Shown here: piece after piece, positions 1-5,865 of the stretch
How positions within the stretch are numbered: the stretch's first letter is position 1
Layout: every line of letters begins with the position of its first letter
Assembly: GCA_017540285.1 (NCBI GenBank)
Contig: JAFYBI010000486.1
Location: 1-6,957 of the forward strand
Length of the DNA: 6,957 nt
Direction of reading: 5' to 3'
From: Clostridia bacterium
GTDB taxonomy: Bacteria; Bacillota; Clostridia; Oscillospirales; CAG-272
Notes under the pieces: model-generated
Database searches by the model: none
The model's input: only the letters and a program-made list of their open reading frames with translations
What the model was told of the DNA's origin: nothing
Position numbers and translations under genes: made by a program

Positions 1-1
1 A

Positions 2-187
2 GGGCTCCCGGCGCTTGCTGCGTATGAGGCGGGCCAGGCCGTGGTCGACGAATGGGAAAAGATCGACGCCCTGGTCGACTCCGCGGGATGCCTGAATACG
101 ATCCCGGACGACAGCACGGCGGCCTTCGTCGGCGGGATCCTCAAAAGCGCCGATCTCTACCGCACGCTTTACTACACGGGAAACTGA
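2..187 (+). CDS. C-terminal end of an unidentified protein (5' truncated by the window edge)
   Basis: An open frame enters from the left edge and ends at TGA 185-187, giving 61 residues. The visible part begins GLPALAAYEAGQAVVDEWEK and ends SADLYRTLYYTGN. It contains a probable amphipathic helix (AYEAGQAVVDEWEKIDALVD) and no membrane segment. Codon third positions are G/C-rich like the neighbouring genes, which supports real coding. The stop lies 47 bases before the aminopeptidase start. I do not recognise the family. The spacing of residues near the end loosely recalls the C-termini of AraM/EgsA-type glycerol-1-phosphate dehydrogenases, but that is too weak to name. A different ATG-initiated frame overlaps it from base 52; that frame is only the in-frame upstream extension of the aminopeptidase gene and has no SD. 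Confidence 0.6.
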   Translation, partial: GLPALAAYEAGQAVVDEWEKIDALVDSAGCLNTIPDDSTAAFVGGILKSADLYRTLYYTGN

Positions 188-234
188 AACACAACAAACA
201 AAACATTCCGACAGGAATCGAAAGGAAATCAGCC

Positions 235-1647
235 ATGAGCGACAAGACCAGAGGACAGATCCTGAAAGATGAGCTTTTCTACAAGAAACAGAGCGCGTTC
301 GAGACGAAGACGGCCGAAGAGCTCGCTTCGGCAATGGACTATGCGTCCGGCTACATGAAGTGGCTCGACAGCTCGAAGACGGAGCGCGAAGCGGTGAAAG
401 CCTCCGCGGCGCTTCTCGAGGCCGCCGGCTATCGTCCGTACAAGGTGGGCGATCCGATCCGGGCGGGAGACCGTCTCTATCTCAACAACCGCGGCAAAAG
501 CCTTTTCGCGATCCACGTCGGCACGGAGTCCATCGAAAACGGCGTCCGCATCTGCGCCGCGCACATCGACTCCCCCCGCCTCGACCTCAAGCAGCATCCG
601 CTCTATGAGAACGAAGGCATCGCGTACTTCAAGACGCATTATTACGGCGGCATCCGCAAGTATCAGTGGGTGACGATCCCGCTTGCGCTGCACGGCGTCG
701 TGACGAAGGCGGACGGCGAGACCGTCGAGATCCGCATCGGCGACGAAGCGGGCGATCCCGTTCTCTGCATCTCCGATCTCCTCCCGCATCTCGCGAAGGA
801 TCAGAACGGCCGCGCGCTCGGGCAGGCGTTTACCGGCGAAGGTCTGAACGTCATGCTCGGTTCCGCGCCCTTCTTCGAAGAGGACGGCAAGATGACGCCC
901 GCGGACGAAAAGATCAAGCTCAACATCATGATCCTCTTGAACGAGAAATACGGCATCACCGAAGCCGATTTCATGAGCGCCGAGCTCTCGATCGTTCCCG
1001 CGCAGAACGCCGTTGACGTCGGTCTCGACCGCTGGCTCATCGGCGGGTACGGTCACGACGACCGCGTCTGCTCCTACCCGGCGCTGACCTCCCTCATCGA
1101 AGCGGAGGACAGCCCCCGCACCTGCATGGCGGTCCTCGCCGACAAGGAAGAGATCGGCTCCGTGGGCATCAGCGGCATGCAGTGCGTGCTTCTCGCGGAT
1201 CTGATCGACGAGCTGGCGAAGGAACTCGGCGGCAACCCCAACGTCGTGCGCAGCAATTCGAAGTGCCTCTCCGCCGACGTGACGGCCTGCTTCGACCCGA
1301 ACTATCCCGAAGTCTACGAAAAGCGCAACTCCTCGCTCCTGCACTGCGGCGTCGGCCTTTCGAAGTACACCGGATCCGGCGGAAAGGGCGGCACCAACGA
1401 TGCCTCCGCGGAACTCGTCGCCTGCGTGCGGAAGATCTTCGACGACGCCGGCGTCATCTGGCAGACGGCGGAGCTCGGCCGCGTCGATCAGGGCGGCGGC
1501 GGAACGGTTGCCATGTACATCGCGGATCACAACATCGAGACCGTCGACATCGGCGTCCCGGTGATCTCCATGCACGCCCCGTTCGAGATCATCTCGAAGT
1601 CCGACCTCTACGAGGCGCATAAGGCATTCGCGGCATTCTGCAAATAA
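235..1647 (+). CDS. M18 family metallo-aminopeptidase (aspartyl aminopeptidase type)
   Basis: This 470-residue protein has the usual length for M18 peptidases, cytosolic di-zinc enzymes that remove N-terminal residues, typically acidic ones, from peptides. The expected metal and catalytic motifs are visible in order: CAAHIDSPRLD (metal His about residue 110), GGYGHDDR (bridging Asp about 275-276), ADKEEIGS (Glu 305 and 306, base plus ligand), LSADVT (Asp 348) and ISMHAPFE (His 447). The glycine-rich GSGGKGGTNDAS stretch (380-391) and RVDQGGGGT (416-424) are also family-like. There is no signal peptide. ATG 235 is chosen because AAAGGAAA (221-228) sits just upstream and the encoded N-terminus (MSDKTRGQILKDELF) fits the family. 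An in-frame ATG at 52 would overlap the upstream gene and has no SD. The gene is followed by a hairpin terminator and is probably transcribed apart from the genes after it. Substrate preference cannot be read from the sequence. Confidence 0.95.
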   Translation: MSDKTRGQILKDELFYKKQSAFETKTAEELASAMDYASGYMKWLDSSKTEREAVKASAALLEAAGYRPYKVGDPIRAGDRLYLNNRGKSLFAIHVGTESIENGVRICAAHIDSPRLDLKQHPLYENEGIAYFKTHYYGGIRKYQWVTIPLALHGVVTKADGETVEIRIGDEAGDPVLCISDLLPHLAKDQNGRALGQAFTGEGLNVMLGSAPFFEEDGKMTPADEKIKLNIMILLNEKYGITEADFMSAELSIVPAQNAVDVGLDRWLIGGYGHDDRVCSYPALTSLIEAEDSPRTCMAVLADKEEIGSVGISGMQCVLLADLIDELAKELGGNPNVVRSNSKCLSADVTACFDPNYPEVYEKRNSSLLHCGVGLSKYTGSGGKGGTNDASAELVACVRKIFDDAGVIWQTAELGRVDQGGGGTVAMYIADHNIETVDIGVPVISMHAPFEIISKSDLYEAHKAFAAFCK

Positions 1648-1670
1648 GCCGCAAAGAGACCAAACGAATC

Positions 1671-1708
1671 CGATATTCCGGTGCGATCCCGTGCCGGAGT
1701 ATCGTTTT
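1671..1708 (+). terminator. Intrinsic terminator-like hairpin after the M18 gene, just before the eda RBS
   Basis: CGATATTCCGGTGCG (1671-1685) pairs with CGTGCCGGAGTATCG (1690-1704) around the four-base loop ATCC (1686-1689), giving 15 consecutive pairs, three of them G-U. TTTT follows at 1705-1708. The stem starts 23 bases after the M18 stop. The three wobble pairs work only in the + strand RNA; they would be A-C mismatches in the opposite strand RNA. This favours an RNA hairpin reading rightwards over a DNA operator. The T-tract is short, so termination may be incomplete. The eda SD begins only 9 bases downstream, so the element could instead act as an attenuator or leader structure for eda. 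Confidence 0.75.
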
Positions 1709-1717
1709 CATGAATAC

Positions 1718-1726
1718 AGGAGAAGG
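1718..1726 (+). promoter_or_regulatory. Shine-Dalgarno site fixing the eda start
   Basis: AGGAGAAGG carries an AGGAG core (1718-1722) five bases before ATG 1728. An in-frame ATG at 1710 lies upstream of this SD, has none of its own and directly abuts the hairpin T-tract, so ATG 1728 is the better start. Confidence 0.8.
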
Positions 1727-1727
1727 C

Positions 1728-2387
1728 ATGAATCATCCTCTCGAAATTCTCAGACAGACGGGCATCGTCCCCGTCATCCGCATCGAATCGGCGTCCGACG
1801 CGGTCCCGCTCGCGAAAGCGCTGGCGGACGGAGGGATTTTGGCCGCGGAGATCACGTTCCGGACGGATGCCGCGGCGGACACGATCCGTCAGATGCGGCG
1901 CGCGGTCCCCGAACTGCTTGTCGGCGCGGGAACGGTCCTCACCCCGGAGGCGCTCGGCGAAGCGATCAACGCTGGCGCCGGGTTCGGCGTGTCTCCCGGA
2001 TTCCGACCGGAGATCGCGTGCGAATCCGTACGGCGCGGCATGCCGTTCGTGCCGGGGATCATGACCCCCACGGAGATCGAAGCGGCGACGGCGGCGGGAT
2101 TTGAATCGCTGAAATTCTTCCCGGCGGAGGCTGCGGGCGGCGTGAAAATGCTCAAGGCCCTCCATGCGCCATACGGAAACGTCTCCTTCATGCCGACCGG
2201 CGGCATCACTCTCTCGAACGCCGCCGATTATCTCTCCCTGAACTACGTCAGCTGCTGCGGCGGCTCCTTCATCGCGACGGCGGACGACATCGCCCGCGGG
2301 GACTTCGCCCTCATCCGCAGGCGCGCACGAGAGGTTTCCGATTTCATCGAAAAATGCCGCCGCGGACGTTCCGAACACGGAGAATGA
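1728..2387 (+). CDS. eda: 2-dehydro-3-deoxy-phosphogluconate aldolase / 4-hydroxy-2-oxoglutarate aldolase
   Basis: This 219-residue class I aldolase cleaves KDPG to pyruvate and glyceraldehyde 3-phosphate, the last step of the Entner-Doudoroff route and of hexuronate breakdown. It can also act on 4-hydroxy-2-oxoglutarate. Family signatures are clear: GIVPVIRI (12-19), AEITFRT with the general-base Glu at 41 and Arg at 45, GAGTVLTPE (67-75), VSPGF (88-92), the Schiff-base lysine K129 in SLKFFPAE, PTGGI (156-160) and a phosphate-binding GGS (178-180). Length matches E. coli Eda (about 213). The start at ATG 1728 rests on the strong SD at 1718-1722. The gene is 7 bases from prfA and probably co-transcribed with it. 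No KDG kinase, 6-phosphogluconate dehydratase or uronate isomerase gene is in the window, so which sugar acid feeds it is unknown. Some family members act on KDPGal or related keto acids, so the exact substrate is inferred. Confidence 0.93.
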   Translation: MNHPLEILRQTGIVPVIRIESASDAVPLAKALADGGILAAEITFRTDAAADTIRQMRRAVPELLVGAGTVLTPEALGEAINAGAGFGVSPGFRPEIACESVRRGMPFVPGIMTPTEIEAATAAGFESLKFFPAEAAGGVKMLKALHAPYGNVSFMPTGGITLSNAADYLSLNYVSCCGGSFIATADDIARGDFALIRRRAREVSDFIEKCRRGRSEHGE

Positions 2388-2394
2388 CGGGATC

Positions 2395-3471
2395 ATGCAC
2401 GAAAGACTGAATGAAGCGGAAGCGCGGTTCCTGCGGATCGAAGAAGAGCTCGCGGATCCCGCGGTCACGGCGGACATCGAGCGGTATACCGCGCTCCTCA
2501 AGGAGCATGCGACGCTCGCGCCGGTGATCGAAAAGTTCCGCGAATACAAGAAAGCGGTATCGGATGCCGCGGATGCGCGCGCGATCCTCGATTCCGAATC
2601 GGATCCCGATCTGCTCGCGCTTGCGGACGAAGAATACAAAGCCGAACGGGACGCGGCCGCCAAGGCGGAGGAGGAGCTCAAGATCCTTCTCCTGCCGAAG
2701 GATCCGCTCGACGAGAAGAACGTCGTCATCGAGATCCGGGCCGGGGCAGGCGGGGACGAAGCCGCGCTCTTTGCCGGGGTCCTCTACCGGATGTACACCA
2801 TGTATGCCGATGCGCGGCGGTTCAAAACGGAGGTCGTGTCCGTCAACGAGACGGGACTCGGCGGATTCCGCGAGATCACCTTTCTCGTGACGGGGCAGGG
2901 CGCCTATTCCCGTTTCAAGTACGAAAGCGGCGTTCACCGCGTCCAGCGCGTGCCGGAGACGGAATCCTCCGGACGCATCCACACCTCGACCGCGACGGTC
3001 GCCGTTCTGCCCGAGGCGGAAGACGTGGAAATCGAGATCGATCCCGGAGACCTTGAAATCGAGACGATCAAATCCTCCGGCGCCGGCGGGCAGCACGTCA
3101 ATAAGACCGAATCGGCGATCCGGCTCGTGCACAAGCCGACGGGGATCGTGATCGAATGCCAGGACGAGCGCAGCCAGTTCAAGAACCGCGACAAGGCGAT
3201 GAAGCTCCTCAGAGCGAAGCTCTTCGACCTCAAAAGCCGGGAACAGAACGAAAAGATCGCGAGCGAACGCCGTTCGCAGGTCGGGACCGGGGACCGCAGC
3301 GAGCGCATCCGGACCTATAATTTCCCGCAGGGACGCGTGACGGACCACCGGATCGGACTGACGCTTTATTCGATCGAGACCTTCGTCAACGGCAACATCG
3401 ACGGGATGATCGACGCGCTCGCCACTGCCGAAACGGCTGAAAAGCTGAAGAACGGCGGTGATCAGGCGTGA
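2395..3471 (+). CDS. prfA: Peptide chain release factor 1 (RF1)
   Basis: This 358-residue class I release factor recognises UAA and UAG in the ribosomal A site and triggers peptide release. Domain order is normal: an N-terminal helical domain (1-100) rich in Glu/Ala/Lys, then the core beginning IEIRAGAGGDEAALF (112-126). The anticodon-like tripeptide is PET (187-189) within HRVQRVPETES; a P-x-T tripeptide marks RF1, whereas RF2 has SPF. The catalytic loop is SSGAGGQHVNKTES (227-240), with GGQ at 231-233. The C-terminal part TYNFPQGRVTDHRIG (307-321) is typical. No in-frame stop suggests an RF2-like programmed frameshift. The start ATG 2395 matches the usual RF1 N-terminus (M-x-x-RL) and follows a GGAG (2379-2382) inside the end of eda, at a rather long 12-base spacing. 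Its stop overlaps the sua5 start (GTGA), implying translational coupling. prmC, which methylates the GGQ glutamine, is not adjacent. Confidence 0.98.
   Translation: MHERLNEAEARFLRIEEELADPAVTADIERYTALLKEHATLAPVIEKFREYKKAVSDAADARAILDSESDPDLLALADEEYKAERDAAAKAEEELKILLLPKDPLDEKNVVIEIRAGAGGDEAALFAGVLYRMYTMYADARRFKTEVVSVNETGLGGFREITFLVTGQGAYSRFKYESGVHRVQRVPETESSGRIHTSTATVAVLPEAEDVEIEIDPGDLEIETIKSSGAGGQHVNKTESAIRLVHKPTGIVIECQDERSQFKNRDKAMKLLRAKLFDLKSREQNEKIASERRSQVGTGDRSERIRTYNFPQGRVTDHRIGLTLYSIETFVNGNIDGMIDALATAETAEKLKNGGDQA
3451..3463 (+). promoter_or_regulatory. Extended Shine-Dalgarno-like site inside the end of prfA, for the sua5 GTG start
   Basis: AACGGCGGTGATC matches the complement of the conserved bacterial 16S rRNA 3' end (AAAGGAGGTGATC) at 11 of 13 positions. 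It lies 4 bases before GTG 3468, with the GG-GG core 9 bases upstream of it. It also encodes the last codons of RF1, so the match could be partly chance. It favours GTG 3468 over the in-frame ATG at 3483, which has only a weak GAGAG upstream. Confidence 0.5.
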
Positions 3472-4535
3472 AAGAGAGCGAAATGAACACAGAATACCTG
3501 AAAATCACGGGGGACGCGGCGGAGGACGAACATGTCATCGCGCGGGCTGCGGAGGTCATCCGGCGGGGCGGGCTGGTCGCGATCCCGACCGAAACCGTCT
3601 ACGGACTCGCGGGAAGCGCGCTGCTCGAAGACTCCGCGAAAAAGATCTACGCGGCAAAGGGAAGACCGTCCGACAACCCGCTGATCGTGCACATCGCCCT
3701 CCCCGAAGACGCCGAACGGATCGCGTATCCCGGTCCGCTTTACCGCGCGCTTGCCGGGCGATTCATGCCGGGACCGCTCACCGTCGTGCTCAGAAAGAAG
3801 GCCTGCATTCCCGACACCGTCACGGCGGGCGGGGATACCGTGGCGGTCCGGTGCCCGTCGAATCCCGTGGCGCATCGCCTGATCGAGGTCTCCGGCCATC
3901 CCATCGCCGCGCCGAGCGCGAACCGGTCCGGGATCCCGTCTCCGACGACCGCGGAGCATGTGCTCTCGGACATGAACGGACGGATCGACATGATCCTCGA
4001 CGGCGGGCCGTGTGAGATCGGCCTCGAATCGACGGTCATCCGCCTCGACGGGGACGATGCCTGTACGATCCTGCGGCCCGGCGCCGTGACCGCCGACATG
4101 CTCGGCGAGGTATGCAGAACCGTTCGGATATCCCCCGCCGTGATCGAGCCGGCGCTTGCCGACGGGATCAAACCGGAGTCGCCCGGGATGAAGTACCGGC
4201 ATTACGCGCCGCGGGCGGATCTCATCCTCGTCGACGCGCCTCATGATGCCTTCGTGCGCTATGTACGGGAGAACGCGTCCGGCAGATTCGGCGTGCTGTC
4301 GGCAAACGAGGACGCGGGATCGTTCACGGGCGGGATGGCATTGCTCACCGGTCCGCGCGGGGATGCGAAAGAAGCGGCAAGACGCCTCTTCTCGCTGCTG
4401 CGCCGTGCGGACGAGGCGGAGCTCGAGACCGTCTATGCCGAGCTCCCGCCGCCGGACGGGGAGACGCTCGCTTATTACAACCGCATCATCCGCGCCGCAG
4501 GGTGCCGGATCGTAAAACCCGGAGAATCCGAATAA
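3468..4535 (+). CDS. L-threonylcarbamoyladenylate synthase, two-domain Sua5/YwlC type
   Basis: The enzyme makes threonylcarbamoyl-AMP from threonine, bicarbonate and ATP. This is the first step of the t6A modification at position 37 of ANN-decoding tRNAs; TsaB, TsaD and TsaE complete it. The 355-residue product has a full YrdC domain (about 20-215): IPTETVYGLAG (39-49), KGRPSDNPL with K64 and R66, PGPLTVVL (101-108), PSANRSG (149-155), GLESTV (185-190) and ILRPG (201-205). The linker motif SPGMKYRHYAP (238-248) follows, then a C-terminal Sua5 domain (about 250-350) ending in YNRIIRAAGCRIV. Length is close to B. subtilis YwlC and longer than the single-domain E. coli TsaC. GTG 3468 overlaps the prfA stop by 4 bases and has an SD-like site upstream; ATG 3483 (product starting MNTEYLKI) is a credible alternative, five residues shorter. 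prfA next to ywlC-like genes is a common Bacillota arrangement. The stop is 24 bases before the mannosidase gene. Confidence 0.94.
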   Translation: MKESEMNTEYLKITGDAAEDEHVIARAAEVIRRGGLVAIPTETVYGLAGSALLEDSAKKIYAAKGRPSDNPLIVHIALPEDAERIAYPGPLYRALAGRFMPGPLTVVLRKKACIPDTVTAGGDTVAVRCPSNPVAHRLIEVSGHPIAAPSANRSGIPSPTTAEHVLSDMNGRIDMILDGGPCEIGLESTVIRLDGDDACTILRPGAVTADMLGEVCRTVRISPAVIEPALADGIKPESPGMKYRHYAPRADLILVDAPHDAFVRYVRENASGRFGVLSANEDAGSFTGGMALLTGPRGDAKEAARRLFSLLRRADEAELETVYAELPPPDGETLAYYNRIIRAAGCRIVKPGESE

Positions 4536-4559
4536 ATCATCCGAACACCGGAGGTACCT

Positions 4560-5843
4560 ATGTCTCTCATCACCGAAAGCATGCATGAATTTGTCGCAGA
4601 CGTCAAGAAAAAGCTCGTCGCCATGGGGCGGCCCGTCATCGCGGAGATGTTTCCGGCGACCTACCTCAACACCATTGAAACCACCGTCACCCCCGACGAG
4701 AACGGCGTTTTCGTCATTACCGGCGACATCCCGGCGATGTGGCTACGCGATTCGTCCGCGCAGGTCCGGCATTATCTCCCGCTGACCAAGGACGATCCGC
4801 AGGTCCGCCAGCTCGTCGAAGGACTCGTGAAGCGGCAGGCGATCTGCATCAAGAACGACCCCTACGCCAACGCCTTCAACCGCACGGGCGAACACATCAC
4901 CCAGTGGCAGTTCCGCGACGATACGGAATTCCGCAATCCGATGGCATGGGAGCGCAAATACGAGGTCGACTCGCTCTGCTATCCGGTCAACCTCGCCTAC
5001 CATTTCTGGAAGACCGCGGAGCACACCGACCACCTCGACGACAATTTCAAGGCCGCCTGTGTGACCATCCTCGATACGTTTGAACGCGAGCAGGACCACG
5101 CCGGGAACTCGAAGTACCATTTCCGCCGCACCAACTGCCCGCCGACCGACACGCTCTCCCACGACGGCCACGGCTCGCCCGTCGCCTATACCGGCATGAC
5201 GTGGTCCGGCTTCCGCCCGAGCGACGACAGCTGCACCTATCACTACCTGATCCCCTCCGAAATGTTCGCCGTGGTCATCCTCGGCTATATGGCGGAAATG
5301 GCGGAGGAGGTCTGGCACGACGGGGCCCTCGCCGCGCGCGCACGGAAGCTCCGGGACGAGATCGACCGCGGGATCAGGACCTACGGCATCGTCGACGATC
5401 CGGATTTCGGCAGGATCTACGCCTATGAGACGGACGGCCTCGGTCACTACACCTTCATGGACGACGCAAATGTCCCGAGTCTGCTCTCGATCCCGTATCT
5501 CGGCTACTGCGGAACGGACGACGAGATCTATCAGAACACGCGCGCCTTCATCCTCTCGAAGAAGAATCCCTACTACTTCGAAGGAAAGGCGGCGGAGGGC
5601 ATCGGGTCCCCGCACACCCCGAAGGATTACATCTGGCACGTCTCGCTCGCGATGCAGGGGCTGACCTCGCGAAGCGATGCCGAGATCAACCGCATCCTCG
5701 ATCTCTTCGAGACCACCACGGCTGGCCGCGGCCTGATGCACGAGGGCTTCCACAAGGACGACCCGGAGCTCTTCACCCGCGCGTGGTTCGCATGGGCGAA
5801 TTCCATCTTCGCGGAATTTGTCATCCACACGGTGAACAGATAA
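4560..5843 (+). CDS. Glycoside hydrolase family 125 exo-alpha-1,6-mannosidase (DUF1237-type)
   Basis: This 427-residue protein fits GH125, inverting (alpha/alpha)6-barrel enzymes that remove terminal alpha-1,6-linked mannose, for example from host N-glycan cores. Recognisable stretches are TGDIPAMWLRDSSAQVRHYL (54-73), NDPYANAFNRTGEH (99-112), WERKYEVDSLCYPVNLAY (130-147), MTWSGFRPSDDSCTYHYLIP (213-232) and GRGLMHEGFHKDD (389-401). By analogy with the characterised clostridial and pneumococcal enzymes, the general acid is probably Asp 222 in RPSDD and the base Glu 395 in HEGF. There is no signal peptide or membrane segment, so it should act in the cytosol on imported oligosaccharides. The start is fixed by GGAGGT (4550-4555) four bases before the ATG. 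It sits between sua5 and a topoisomerase gene with 24- and 22-base gaps and no visible promoter or terminator. No transporter or other glycan gene is in view. Family assignment is strong; the exact linkage preference is inferred. Confidence 0.93.
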   Translation: MSLITESMHEFVADVKKKLVAMGRPVIAEMFPATYLNTIETTVTPDENGVFVITGDIPAMWLRDSSAQVRHYLPLTKDDPQVRQLVEGLVKRQAICIKNDPYANAFNRTGEHITQWQFRDDTEFRNPMAWERKYEVDSLCYPVNLAYHFWKTAEHTDHLDDNFKAACVTILDTFEREQDHAGNSKYHFRRTNCPPTDTLSHDGHGSPVAYTGMTWSGFRPSDDSCTYHYLIPSEMFAVVILGYMAEMAEEVWHDGALAARARKLRDEIDRGIRTYGIVDDPDFGRIYAYETDGLGHYTFMDDANVPSLLSIPYLGYCGTDDEIYQNTRAFILSKKNPYYFEGKAAEGIGSPHTPKDYIWHVSLAMQGLTSRSDAEINRILDLFETTTAGRGLMHEGFHKDDPELFTRAWFAWANSIFAEFVIHTVNR

Positions 5844-5865
5844 CTAACCATACACTGAGGGTATC

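Noticed and set aside
52..234. Upstream in-frame extension of the aminopeptidase to ATG 52
   Set aside because: It overlaps the end of the upstream gene in another frame, has no SD, and encodes an Arg-rich leader (e.g. RRPGRLRG) unlike any M18 N-terminus.
229..1620. Long open frame on the - strand opposite the aminopeptidase gene (463 codons)
   Set aside because: It mirrors a clearly real M18 gene. GC-rich codon bias removes stops on the opposite strand, and its product is an Arg/Asp/Val/Ala-rich sequence with no recognisable motif.
1671..1704. Reading the dyad as a DNA operator for a repressor
   Set aside because: Three of the 15 pairs are G-U wobbles that hold only in + strand RNA, and a T-tract follows; a terminator-type RNA hairpin explains it better.
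1710..1727. Alternative eda start at ATG 1710
   Set aside because: It directly follows the hairpin T-tract, has no SD, and the strong SD at 1718-1722 serves ATG 1728.
4536..4559. Terminator or promoter between sua5 and GH125, or between GH125 and the topoisomerase gene (5844-5865)
   Set aside because: The gaps are 24 and 22 bases and hold little beyond an SD; no stem with a T-tract and no convincing -35/-10 pair is present.
1608..4586. Further long - strand open frames opposite eda, prfA and sua5
   Set aside because: Same mirror effect. Products are low in complexity (Ser/Arg/Asp runs), lack family motifs, and the + strand genes are certain.
4743..5828. 361-codon - strand open frame opposite the GH125 gene
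   Set aside because: It lies fully inside a well-supported gene and its composition (Val/Arg/Glu/Asp-rich) is that of an antisense shadow.
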